Shown here: positions 1 to 7,130 of the stretch, piece after piece
Position numbering within the stretch: the first letter of the stretch is position 1
Layout of the letters: every line of letters starts with the position of its first letter
DNA from: Streptosporangiaceae bacterium
Lineage (GTDB): Bacteria > Actinomycetota > Actinomycetes > Streptosporangiales > Streptosporangiaceae
Reading direction: 5' to 3'
Assembly (NCBI GenBank): GCA_030041195.1
Contig: JASHOI010000078.1
Coordinates: 1-15,508, forward strand
Length of the DNA: 15,508 bases
Notes under the pieces: model-generated
Seen by the model: only the letters and a program-made list of their open reading frames with translations
Told to the model about the DNA's origin: nothing
Database searches by the model: none
Made by a program: the position numbers and the translations under genes

Positions 1-1053
1 GGCGTCAATGCCGGGAGCGAGGTCGCGCAGCCGCGCGGTGATCGCGCGCAGCGTGGCGGCGGCCTCGCCGCCGGCGTAGTGGTCGGCGGTCAGCACCTGG
101 TAGGCCATGTACGGCCGGTGCGGCACCTCGTCGATGACCAGCACGGTGGCCGCTCCCGGCTTGGCGCCGGGCGGGTACCACGGGGCACGGCAGCCGAGCA
201 GCACCACGAGATCGGCGTCGGCGGCCAGCGCGGCCAGGTCGCCGCCCTGGTGCAGCGGGTGGCTGCGCGGGAAGTTCGTGCACACCGCCGACTGCGGCTC
301 TACCACGGCGATGGCCAGCAGGTCGGCGAGGTCCACCAGCGCGGTGAACGCGTCCGGGTCGTGCCCGGCGGACTCGACCGCGAGGACCGGGCGCTGCGCC
401 GCGGCGAGCAGCCGGGCGGCCGTGTCGACGTCCGGATCCGCGGCGACCGTGCGCGGCGCCGGGGGAGCCGGGTGCGCGGCCGGCGGCCGCTGCCACGGGC
501 CGAGCAGCACCTCGACCGGAGTGTTCAGGTACACCGGCCCGGCCGGCGGCTGGGCGGCGAGCTCGCCGGCCCGCTTGACCATCTCGTACAGCACGCCGAC
601 GTCGGCGGCGGCGCTCGCCCACTTGGTGAACGGGGCGGCGAACGACTGCGGGCCGCCCACGATGGACAGGTTCCGGTACCACTGGGAGCCCGGGTCGCGC
701 CCGGCCGCGTCGCCGTATCCGGTGGACTCGCCGGAGCACACCACGACGGGCACCCCGGTGAGCAGCGCGCCGTGCACGGCGTTGGCGCCCTGCAGCAGCC
801 CGGCGCCGGCGTGCAGCAGCACCACCTGGACCCGCCCGGTCACCGCCGCGTAGCCGGTGGCCATGCCCACCGCGATCGTCTCGTGGGCAAGGTCCAGGTA
901 CCGCGGGGCCGCTTCACCGGCCGCATCCCGGCGCGCCAGCGCCTCCCACACCGGGGCCCACTCCGACCCGGCCGACGAGAAGATGCAGTCGGCGCCGAGG
1001 TCGGAGCACGCCTGCAGCAGGGCCTCGCCGCCGTCGGCGTCCGGGTCGGTCAT
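1..1053 (-). CDS. Thiamine-diphosphate-dependent enzyme, acetolactate synthase-like, N-terminal part (runs off the window)
   Basis: The reading frame is open from an ATG at 1053 to the window edge, giving 351 codons with no stop. The family usually has about 550 residues. The visible part covers the pyrimidine-binding domain (about residues 8-170) and most of the central domain (about 185-340). Residues 56-59 (AHET) carry the Glu, E58, that activates the cofactor in this family. The following stretch, with HAGAGLLQGANAVHG and then a run of hydrophobic residues before SGES, matches the conserved domain core. The C-terminal diphosphate-binding domain with its GDG motif lies outside the window. 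An AAGGGG Shine-Dalgarno sits about 7 nt upstream, and the gap to the amidohydrolase stop is 19 nt, so it is the last visible gene of the leftward operon. It probably cleaves or joins a 2-oxoacid or a cyclic diketone. The substrate is unknown, and a true IlvB role is unlikely in this context. Confidence 0.82.
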   Translation of the reverse strand, partial: MTDPDADGGEALLQACSDLGADCIFSSAGSEWAPVWEALARRDAAGEAAPRYLDLAHETIAVGMATGYAAVTGRVQVVLLHAGAGLLQGANAVHGALLTGVPVVVCSGESTGYGDAAGRDPGSQWYRNLSIVGGPQSFAAPFTKWASAAADVGVLYEMVKRAGELAAQPPAGPVYLNTPVEVLLGPWQRPPAAHPAPPAPRTVAADPDVDTAARLLAAAQRPVLAVESAGHDPDAFTALVDLADLLAIAVVEPQSAVCTNFPRSHPLHQGGDLAALAADADLVVLLGCRAPWYPPGAKPGAATVLVIDEVPHRPYMAYQVLTADHYAGGEAAATLRAITARLRDLAPGIDA

Positions 1054-1072
1054 GCTGGTTCCCCTTGCTCGG

Positions 1073-1939
1073 TCAGGCCGTCACCGGGATCGGCCAGTCG
1101 AGGCATTCGCAGATCCCTCGTCCCATGATCCATTCCAGCTCGTCCTCGGAGAACGGGAAGTGCTTCGTGAACTGCTCGATCGTGTCCTTGTAGGTCAGGC
1201 CGTGGCCCATCAGCCTGGTCAGGTCCGTGCCCCAGAAGCAGCGCTGCGGCCCCATCTTGTCGACCATCTCGCGGACGTAGGGCGCGATGTTCAGGTTGGG
1301 GAACGGGTGCGTCGAGTACCCGGGGATGGCCGAGACCTTGACGTAGATGTTGGGGTGGCCGGCCAGGTCGGCGGTCTCGCTCACCCAGTAGCCGATCGCG
1401 TCGTCCACGCACCTGGCCATGATGCCCATGTGGTCGATGATGATCCGCAGGTCGGGGTGGCGGTCCGCGATCGCGCCGAGTTCCGCCTTCCAGATCGGCG
1501 CGTGCACCATCGTGCGGATCCCGAGTTCCTCAGCGAGCGGCCAGTACCAGTCGTTGGTGCCGTCGATCATCCAGTTCCGGTCCACCGGCCGGTGGAAGGT
1601 GAGCCGGGTGCCCAGCACGTGCGGGTTCTGCGCGAAGTCCCGCATCATCGCGCCGCCCTCGGCGGGCTTGTTCTGCGGGATCCGGGCCATGATCCCGAAG
1701 CGCCCGGGGAACGCCTCGCACGCCTCGAGCGCGTAGTCGATCCGGTCGCCCTCCCAGGACGGCGGGATGATCAGCGCCCGGTCCACGCCCGCCTCGTCCA
1801 TCAGCCCGATGCATTCCTGGTAGCTGAACGCCTCTTCCCGGTGCCCGTTCAGCCGCAGCCGCTCCCGGGCGCCCGGGACCCAGGGCCGGTCCGGGGTTTC
1901 CTCCCGCCAGATGTGAACCTGTGAATCAACGATGAACAC
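1073..1939 (-). CDS. Amidohydrolase-2 family metal-dependent hydrolase or decarboxylase
   Basis: This is a 288-residue TIM-barrel protein of the amidohydrolase-2 family, which includes L-fuconolactonase, 2-pyrone-4,6-dicarboxylate lactonase and aromatic decarboxylases. The N-terminus reads VDSQVHIW (residues 4-11): the second His of the usual HxH metal motif (H9) is present, but the first is Gln (Q7). Other expected active-site residues are visible: H146 in MVHAP, H170 in IDHMG and D239 in WGTDL. The start is GTG at 1939, because the conserved beta-strand begins directly after it. An AGGAAGG Shine-Dalgarno 11 nt upstream overlaps the stop codon of the LhgO-like gene, so translation is probably coupled. 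Lactone or amide hydrolysis or non-oxidative decarboxylation in the same pathway as its neighbours is an inference. I cannot assign a substrate. Confidence 0.85.
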   Translation of the reverse strand: MFIVDSQVHIWREETPDRPWVPGARERLRLNGHREEAFSYQECIGLMDEAGVDRALIIPPSWEGDRIDYALEACEAFPGRFGIMARIPQNKPAEGGAMMRDFAQNPHVLGTRLTFHRPVDRNWMIDGTNDWYWPLAEELGIRTMVHAPIWKAELGAIADRHPDLRIIIDHMGIMARCVDDAIGYWVSETADLAGHPNIYVKVSAIPGYSTHPFPNLNIAPYVREMVDKMGPQRCFWGTDLTRLMGHGLTYKDTIEQFTKHFPFSEDELEWIMGRGICECLDWPIPVTA

Positions 1940-1947
1940 GGCTGTGG

Positions 1948-3168
1948 CTACCTTCCTGTACCAATCGAGAGCGAAAGCCCGGCGACGATGTGCTCGGCGA
2001 TGGCCAGCGACGCCGTCGCCGCCGGTGACGGTGCGTTACGGACAGCGGTCACCGGTCCGATCTGGCTGATGCGGAAGTCGTCGACGAGCGATCCGTCGGG
2101 GTCAACGGCCTGGGCACGCACCCCGGCCGGCGCGGGCACCACGTCGCCGGGTTCCAGCCACGGCAGGTAGCTGCGGGCCTCGGCGAGGTAGGCGCGCCGC
2201 GACAGGGACCCGTGCATCTCGTGCACGCCCGCCCGCCAGTTGCGCCGCGCCAGCCTGCGGAATGCCGCCGACCGGGCGAGCCGGGAGAGCTGGTCCCAGG
2301 TCACGTCCTGGCGCCGGTAGCCCTCCCGGGCCAGGGCGAGCACCGCGTTGGGCCCGAGATCCGCCTCGCCGCCGATGCGCGGGGTCAGGTGTACCCCCAG
2401 GAACGGGTACGCCGGATCGGGGACGGGATAGATAAGGTGCCGAACGCGGCCGCGCGCATGCGGGCGCAGTCTCAGGTACTCCCCGCGGAACGGGACGATC
2501 TCCGGGGCTGGTTCGTCCCCGGCCGCTGCGGCGAGCAGGTCCGCCTGCAGCCCCGCGCAGATGACCAGCCGCGAGAGCCGGTGCGTCCGTCCCGCCGTGG
2601 CGACCTCGACCTCGTCGCCGTGCCGCCGGACCCCGGACACCGGCGTACCGGTCAGCACCTGCCCGCCGTGGCGGCCCACGTCGCCGGCGAACGAGCGCGC
2701 TATCGCCGGGTAGTCGACGATCGCGGTGGTCGGTGAGAACAGCGCGGCGCGCCCGGCGACGTCCGGCTCCATTTCCCTGATCGCCGGGGCGTCCAGCCAG
2801 CGCACGCCGGGGACGCCGTTAGCGGTGGCACGGCGCTCGAGTTCGCTGAGCCGTCCGACCTCGGCCTCGTCCCGGGCGATCACCAGTTTCCCGCGGGCAT
2901 CCCAGGGCAGGCCCCGCTCGGAGCAGTAAGCCCGCAGCAACGTGACGCCCCGTCGGCACAGCGTCGCCTTGGCCGAGCCGGGCAGGTAGTAGATCCCGGC
3001 GTGGACCACCCCGGAGTTGTGGCCCGACTGGTGCCGGGCGACGGAGGCCTCCTTCTCGAAGACGACCACGGGCACCCCGGCCTCCGCCAGCTGCCGCGCG
3101 ACCGCGAGGCCGATCAGGCCCGCCCCGACGACGCCAACGGGGTACCTCGGGCCGGATCGCGTCACCAT
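1948..3168 (-). CDS. lhgO: L-2-hydroxyglutarate oxidase-like FAD-dependent oxidoreductase
   Basis: This 406-residue flavoprotein is of the DAO/LhgO family, whose known members oxidise L-2-hydroxyglutarate to 2-oxoglutarate and pass electrons to quinone at the membrane. The FAD dinucleotide-binding motif GAGLIG is at residues 15-20, with the ribose-binding Glu at E39. The family hallmark HQSGHNSGVVHAGIYY follows at 46-61 and is nearly the E. coli LhgO sequence. The length is close to the E. coli protein (422). The frame stays open upstream to 3768 inside the aldehyde dehydrogenase gene, but that part is antisense-like Arg/Gly-rich sequence. I chose the ATG at 3168, which overlaps the ALDH stop by 7 nt; the next codon, GTG at 3165, would give a 4-nt GTGA overlap. 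No clear Shine-Dalgarno is seen, which fits translational coupling. A related 2-hydroxyacid may be the true substrate. Confidence 0.9.
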   Translation of the reverse strand: MVTRSGPRYPVGVVGAGLIGLAVARQLAEAGVPVVVFEKEASVARHQSGHNSGVVHAGIYYLPGSAKATLCRRGVTLLRAYCSERGLPWDARGKLVIARDEAEVGRLSELERRATANGVPGVRWLDAPAIREMEPDVAGRAALFSPTTAIVDYPAIARSFAGDVGRHGGQVLTGTPVSGVRRHGDEVEVATAGRTHRLSRLVICAGLQADLLAAAAGDEPAPEIVPFRGEYLRLRPHARGRVRHLIYPVPDPAYPFLGVHLTPRIGGEADLGPNAVLALAREGYRRQDVTWDQLSRLARSAAFRRLARRNWRAGVHEMHGSLSRRAYLAEARSYLPWLEPGDVVPAPAGVRAQAVDPDGSLVDDFRISQIGPVTAVRNAPSPAATASLAIAEHIVAGLSLSIGTGR

Positions 3169-4616
3169 GCGAACCGGACCGCGGCCGTCTTGAGCCGGGT
3201 GTAGAAGCGGAGCCCGGGGGCGCCCTGCTCCTTGAAGGCCGACCCCGAGTCGCGGAAACCGCCGAACGGGTGGTGCACGTCCCACCCGGACGTGGGCAGG
3301 TTGACCGCGACCTGCCCGGCCTCCGCCCGGTCGATGAACTCGTTGGCCAGCCGCAGGCTGGTCGTGAACACCGCCGCGGACAGGCCGTAGCGGGAGTCGT
3401 TGGCCAGCGCGACCGCCTCGTCGAACCCGCTGGCCGGGCAGACCGCCACCACCGGCCCGAACACCTCGTCGCGCCACAGGGCCTGCCGCGGGCTGACGCC
3501 GATGATGGTCGGCTCGACGTAGCAGCCGTGCCGCAGGGCGTCGGCGGCCGGCTTTGCGCCGCCGGCGATCACGTCCGCTCCCTCGGCCCTGGCCCGGCCG
3601 ATGTGCGCCAGAACCCCGTCTCGGTGCTCCGGCGTGGCCAGCGGGCCCAGCGTGCTCGCCGGATCCAGCCCGGGGCCGAGCACGGCCGCTGCGGCCCGGC
3701 CGCGGAGTCGATCGAGCAGCGCGGGCAGGACCGCGGAGTCGGCGATCAGGCGGCTGGTCGCGGTGCACCGCTGGCCGGCCTGGCCGAAGGCGGCGGCGGC
3801 GACCGTGTCGGCGGCCAGGTCGAGGTCGGCGTCGGCCAGCACGACCGAGGCGTTCTTCCCGCCGGTCTCCGTCTGCAGCCGGACGTTCGCGCCGGACAGC
3901 GCCCGGCGCAGGTGGGCACCGGTTGCGGTCGAGCCCGTGAACGTCAGCGCGTCCAGGTCGGGGTGGCCGAGGAGGGCGTCCGAGATGTCCTGATCACGCC
4001 CGGTCACCACGCTCAGCACCCCGCCTGGCAGCCCCGCGGACGCGAGCAGGCCGGCCAGCCACTGCGCGATCAGCGGCGTCTGGCGGGCGGGCTTGAGCAG
4101 CACCGCGTTGCCGGCGATCAGGGCCGGCCCGAGTTTGCGGGCCGGGGTCAGCAGCGGGTCGTTCCACGGGGTGATCGCCAGCACCACCCCGACCGGCTCG
4201 TACCGCACGGTGGTCTGCGTCCCGGCACGCGCATCGGCCAGGATCTCGCCCAGCGGCTGCCGCGCGAACGAGGCGTAGAAGTCGAGGAAGTCGGCGGTCT
4301 TGGTCACCTCAACCCGCGCCTCGGCCAGGGTCTTGCCGTTTTCCCTTACCAGGGTGACGGCGCCATCCTCGGCCTTCGACCGGATCAGGCCGGCGGCAGC
4401 GGACAGCACCGCGGCCCGGTCCAGCGGGTTGGCCCGCCGCCACGCGGCAAAGCCGGACCGGGCCCGCTCGTAGGCCGCCGCGACCTCGGCAGCCCCCATC
4501 GCGGGCACCTCGGCGACGACGCAGCGCTGGTCGGCGGGATCGCGGACCTCGAGCGCGGCGGACGCGGCCGGGCCAGGCGGTGCGACACCGGTCAGGCCGT
4601 CGGTTGGCTTCCTCAC
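3162..4616 (-). CDS. NAD(P)-dependent aldehyde dehydrogenase, possibly 2-oxoglutarate-semialdehyde type
   Basis: This 484-residue protein is a full-length member of the aldehyde dehydrogenase superfamily, oxidising an aldehyde to a carboxylate in the cytoplasm. Visible landmarks in order are PWN with N152 (oxyanion hole), K175 in LLKPA (cofactor), the FTGST turn at 226-230, general-base E250 in QTETGGKN, nucleophile C284 in GQRCTATSR, and E384 in DEVFGPV. The GQRCTATSR form around the Cys resembles the YcbD/2-oxoglutarate-semialdehyde and succinate-semialdehyde branches, so a dicarboxylate semialdehyde substrate is plausible but not shown. The start is GTG at 4616 with an AGGGAG Shine-Dalgarno only 4 nt upstream. 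It is the first gene of the leftward operon and overlaps the LhgO-like gene. If it is the 2-oxoglutarate-semialdehyde enzyme, both first genes would feed 2-oxoglutarate. Confidence 0.92.
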   Translation of the reverse strand: MRKPTDGLTGVAPPGPAASAALEVRDPADQRCVVAEVPAMGAAEVAAAYERARSGFAAWRRANPLDRAAVLSAAAGLIRSKAEDGAVTLVRENGKTLAEARVEVTKTADFLDFYASFARQPLGEILADARAGTQTTVRYEPVGVVLAITPWNDPLLTPARKLGPALIAGNAVLLKPARQTPLIAQWLAGLLASAGLPGGVLSVVTGRDQDISDALLGHPDLDALTFTGSTATGAHLRRALSGANVRLQTETGGKNASVVLADADLDLAADTVAAAAFGQAGQRCTATSRLIADSAVLPALLDRLRGRAAAAVLGPGLDPASTLGPLATPEHRDGVLAHIGRARAEGADVIAGGAKPAADALRHGCYVEPTIIGVSPRQALWRDEVFGPVVAVCPASGFDEAVALANDSRYGLSAAVFTTSLRLANEFIDRAEAGQVAVNLPTSGWDVHHPFGGFRDSGSAFKEQGAPGLRFYTRLKTAAVRFAW

Positions 4617-4670
4617 GCAGCTCCCTGTTACTTCGCGCGCCGCACCGGATGGCCAGGGGCGGCGCTGGTC

Positions 4671-4699
4671 ATCTTAGGAAGCGCCGGCGCCGAGGTCAG
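4671..4699 (-). promoter_or_regulatory. Candidate promoter of the leftward aldehyde dehydrogenase operon
   Basis: On the minus strand, a CTGACC box (4699-4694) and a TAAGAT box (4676-4671) are separated by exactly 17 nt. These resemble the -35 TTGACN and -10 TANNNT of actinobacterial housekeeping promoters. Transcription would begin near 4664, giving a leader of roughly 48 nt before the GTG. The spacer contains the self-complementary 10-mer GCGCCGGCGC (4681-4690), which could be a regulator site or just GC-rich chance. This is read by eye only. Confidence 0.45.
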
Positions 4700-4869
4700 C
4701 AATGAGAAGCGCAACCTTAGCTTTCGCGGGAGCAGCGGGAGCCTTGGGGCGCTTTCGATGCAGGCGGCGCAACATAAGTTTGCCCGCAGCGGCGCTGTTG
4801 AATTGCGCCCCCGGTGGGACGATGACTCACGATTCGCTCCGACATGCCGATCGGACTGGTGGGGTGACG

Positions 4870-5667
4870 ATGGGCTTTGCCACGGCTAACGGGGCGCGGG
4901 TTTACTACGAAATCCACGGAGATGGTCCCGCGGTGGTGCTGGCCCATGGCGCGGGCGGCCATCACGCGATCTGGTGGCAGCAGATCCCTTACTTTCGTGA
5001 CCGGTACACGCTTGTTGCTCTTGACTTCCCCGGGTTCGGCAATTCGGACTCCGACCGCAGCGAGTACGACACGCACGAATTCCCCGCCTGTATTCTCGCG
5101 GTCCTCGACGCCGCCGGAATCGAGCGCGCCGCTCTCGTGGGCCAGTCGCTCGGCGCCCCGCCGTCGCTGAGCGTGGCGGTTCGCCATCCGGATCGGGTCG
5201 CCGGCGTCGTCCTCGCGCACTCGCTCGGCGGCATCAACAACGACGAGATAATGGCGATGGTCCGCGCCGACCGGGCGGAGGCGGAAAAGCTGACGGTCAC
5301 CGATCGCCTGATGAGCAAGCGGATCCAGGAATCGGAACCGGAAAAGGTCTTCCTGTTTCAGCAGATGGGGACGTTCAACGCGGCCCGGGTGCCCAATCTG
5401 CGCAACCAATGGGCCGGCGCGACAACTCTCGGGCAGGTCGAAAGCGCGATCGCGGCCGGGGTCGGCGTGTGCTTCATCGCTGGCGAGGACGACGCGGTGA
5501 TCCGCCCGGCGACCTATCAGCGGCTTGGCGAGCTTCTTCCCGGGGCGCGGGTCGACATGGTCCCGGGCGCGCCGCACTCGATGTACTGGGAGGCGCCGGG
5601 CCTTTTCAACGCCGCCCTGGAGCGCGCCCTGGAAACGATCTATCCCCGGCCGGCAGCGAGGAGATGA
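4870..5667 (+). CDS. Alpha/beta-fold hydrolase
   Basis: This 265-residue alpha/beta hydrolase is probably an esterase, lactonase or C-C bond hydrolase. The oxyanion-hole segment AHGAGG is at residues 25-30. The nucleophile elbow GQSLG centres on S93. The acid and base of the triad are most likely an Asp in GEDD and the His in GAPHSM near the C-terminus. The frame is open upstream to 4702, but those residues are unlike any hydrolase N-terminus. The ATG at 4870 precedes the first beta strand (ANGARVYYEIHG) and has a GGTGGGG stretch a few nt upstream; GTG at 4864 is an alternative. It is divergent from the aldehyde dehydrogenase operon and lies 4 nt before the MetE-like gene, so the two are cotranscribed. 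It likely acts on an ester or ring-opened intermediate of the same pathway; this is inference. Confidence 0.88.
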   Translation: MGFATANGARVYYEIHGDGPAVVLAHGAGGHHAIWWQQIPYFRDRYTLVALDFPGFGNSDSDRSEYDTHEFPACILAVLDAAGIERAALVGQSLGAPPSLSVAVRHPDRVAGVVLAHSLGGINNDEIMAMVRADRAEAEKLTVTDRLMSKRIQESEPEKVFLFQQMGTFNAARVPNLRNQWAGATTLGQVESAIAAGVGVCFIAGEDDAVIRPATYQRLGELLPGARVDMVPGAPHSMYWEAPGLFNAALERALETIYPRPAARR

Positions 5668-5671
5668 GGAC

Positions 5672-6787
5672 ATGCCCGTTACGTTCAAGTTCCGCGGCGA
5701 CCACGTGGGAAGCCTGCTGCGGTCGCCGGCGCTGCTCGAGGCGCGGAAACGTGCCGAGGCGAAGGAGATCGGTCCCGAGGAACTCCGGGAAGCAGAGAAC
5801 GAGGCGATCGCGGCCGCGGTCAAGATGCAGAAGGAGGCCGGCCTCGACGTCTTCACCGACGGGGAGTTCCGGCGCAGCGACTTCCGGTCCGGCATCGTGG
5901 ACGCCTTCGACGGCATCACCGCAAAGGAATTCGAGATGCCGTGGCACGGGCCGGACGGCATGGTCAAGCTGCCCGGCACCGCGTACATCGTCACCGGCCG
6001 TCTGCAGCAGCGCCGCCGGATCACCGAGGGCGAAGTCGACTTCCTGCGGACGGTGACCAGTCGCAACCTCAAGATGACGCTGATCTCTCCCGGATTTGTC
6101 GCCGAGCACTTCTGGCGGGACGGGGTTACCGATAAGGTCTACGAATCCCGCGAGGAACTCGGCGCGGAAATCGCGGCCGCGATGCGGGCGGAGGTCGAGG
6201 CGCTCTTCGCCGAAGGCGTCAGGTACGTCCAGTTCGATAATCCCGCCTATTCCGAGTTCCTGAGCTCGCACATATGGTCGGGCAACGGCGGCGGAGAAAA
6301 CGACGATGCCTTCGGCCGGATGCTCGCGGCCGACGCGGCGGCCGTTGCGGGCGTGCAGCGCCCGGACGGCGCTTCGATCGGGATTCACGTCTGCCGCGGA
6401 AACAACTCGAGCCGCTGGCTCGCCGAGGGCGGCTACGACCCGATTGCCGAGCGGCTGTTCGGCTCACTGCCGGTCGACCGCTTCCTGCTCGAGTTCGACG
6501 ACGACCGGGCCGGGGGATTCGAGCCGCTGCGCTACGTCCCGCAGGGCAAGATCGTGGTCCTCGGCCTGGTGAGCACCAAGACGCCGCAGCTTGAGGACGT
6601 CGACGAGGTGGTGGCGCGGATCGACGAGGCGGCGAAGTACGTCGACATCGACTACCTGGCGGTCAGCCCTCAGTGCGGCTTCGCGTCCGTGGCCAAGGGC
6701 GGGAACAAGCTGTCGCAGCAGGACCAGTTCCGCAAGCTCAGGGTTGTGGCGGACGCGTCGATCGCGGCCTGGGGACTCGAAGGGTAA
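5672..6787 (+). CDS. Short cobalamin-independent methionine synthase (MetE C-terminal domain) family protein
   Basis: This 371-residue protein matches only the catalytic C-terminal half of MetE, as in the YxjG-like, archaeal MetE and epoxyalkane:CoM transferase branches. The N-terminus has the family signature DHVGSLLR at 10-17. The zinc site is complete: H239 and C241 in HVCRGN, E274 in LLEFD, and C335 in SPQCGF. Such proteins activate a thiol as a zinc thiolate and transfer an alkyl group to it, or reverse that reaction. There is no MetE N-terminal half and no homocysteine or folate gene nearby. Its pairing with a hydrolase, 4 nt apart, next to a catabolic operon therefore suggests a catabolic alkyl transfer or C-S/C-O cleavage rather than methionine synthesis. 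A GAGGAG Shine-Dalgarno at 5658-5663, 8 nt before the ATG, lies inside the end of the hydrolase gene. Confidence 0.88.
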   Translation: MPVTFKFRGDHVGSLLRSPALLEARKRAEAKEIGPEELREAENEAIAAAVKMQKEAGLDVFTDGEFRRSDFRSGIVDAFDGITAKEFEMPWHGPDGMVKLPGTAYIVTGRLQQRRRITEGEVDFLRTVTSRNLKMTLISPGFVAEHFWRDGVTDKVYESREELGAEIAAAMRAEVEALFAEGVRYVQFDNPAYSEFLSSHIWSGNGGGENDDAFGRMLAADAAAVAGVQRPDGASIGIHVCRGNNSSRWLAEGGYDPIAERLFGSLPVDRFLLEFDDDRAGGFEPLRYVPQGKIVVLGLVSTKTPQLEDVDEVVARIDEAAKYVDIDYLAVSPQCGFASVAKGGNKLSQQDQFRKLRVVADASIAAWGLEG

Positions 6788-6802
6788 GCGCTGCGGTACA
6801 GA

Positions 6803-6822
6803 ACCGTACGCTTCCGTACGGT
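6803..6822. promoter_or_regulatory. Perfect 8-bp inverted repeat upstream of the vapBC-like genes
   Basis: The arms ACCGTACG (6803-6810) and CGTACGGT (6815-6822) are perfect inverted copies around the 4-nt loop CTTC. The repeat ends 20 nt before the antitoxin ATG. A -10-like CATGCT (6831-6836) follows, so the repeat covers the place where a -35 box would be. Autorepression by antitoxin-toxin complexes binding an inverted repeat is known for this kind of operon, which makes an operator the best reading. It also lies 16 nt past the MetE-like stop, so it could form a terminator hairpin, though no T-run follows. Confidence 0.5.
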
Positions 6823-6842
6823 GCCAGTGCCATGCTGAAACC

Positions 6843-7130
6843 ATGACCACGATCAGGGCCGAGGAGGTAAGGATCCCCCGGCATGCACGCGACGCGGTCG
6901 CCCGCCACGAGCGAGTGGTCGTCGTCAATCACGAACGGCCAGCCTTCGTCATCGTGCACCCAGACGATGCCGCAGCCGGCACGGCGGCTGTGCGCCGCGG
7001 GCGTCCGCTGCGCGAGGCGCTGGGACTGCTCGCTGCCGCGGCTCCGCCCGACCCGGGTTTCGCGGACGACATGGAGGCCGTGCTCGCCGACGTCGGGCCA
7101 CCTCCGGATGACCCGTGGGCACGCTCATAG
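6843..7130 (+). CDS. Antitoxin of a VapBC-type pair, Phd/YefM-like
   Basis: This 95-residue protein sits directly before a PIN-domain toxin and overlaps it by 16 nt, the usual antitoxin-first order. Residues 1-45 resemble the Phd/YefM fold: a short helix-forming start, then RDAVARHERVVVVNHERPA and VIVHPDD, matching the pattern in which a strand with a conserved Arg-Pro is followed by a hydrophobic strand. The C-terminal half (about 50-95, rich in Ala, Pro and Asp) would be the flexible segment that wraps the toxin. No Shine-Dalgarno precedes the ATG. A CATGCT box ends 6 nt upstream, so the mRNA may be leaderless. The DNA-binding N-terminal half could act on the inverted repeat at 6803-6822. 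The function is inferred mainly from position and length. Confidence 0.72.
   Translation: MTTIRAEEVRIPRHARDAVARHERVVVVNHERPAFVIVHPDDAAAGTAAVRRGRPLREALGLLAAAAPPDPGFADDMEAVLADVGPPPDDPWARS

Noticed and set aside
5..739. 244-codon minus-strand frame at the left edge
   Set aside because: It is Arg-rich and out of frame with the ThDP enzyme, whose frame holds the conserved motifs and stays open to the edge.
3169..3768. 200-residue N-terminal extension of the LhgO-like gene
   Set aside because: The frame is open, but it overlaps the aldehyde dehydrogenase gene and has Arg/Gly-rich composition; the FAD motif starts a few residues after the ATG at 3168.
4798..4827. TTGAAT with a downstream ATGACT as promoter of the hydrolase operon
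   Set aside because: The -10 match is poor even at 18-nt spacing, so it is not listed.
3270..4889. 539-codon open frame on the plus strand opposite the aldehyde dehydrogenase gene
   Set aside because: It is Arg/Gly/Gln-rich with no fold-like pattern and lies antisense to a gene with all catalytic residues; long antisense frames are normal at this GC content.
4717..6072. 451-codon open frame on the minus strand opposite the hydrolase and MetE-like genes
   Set aside because: It spans two well-supported plus-strand genes and shows no recognisable domain.
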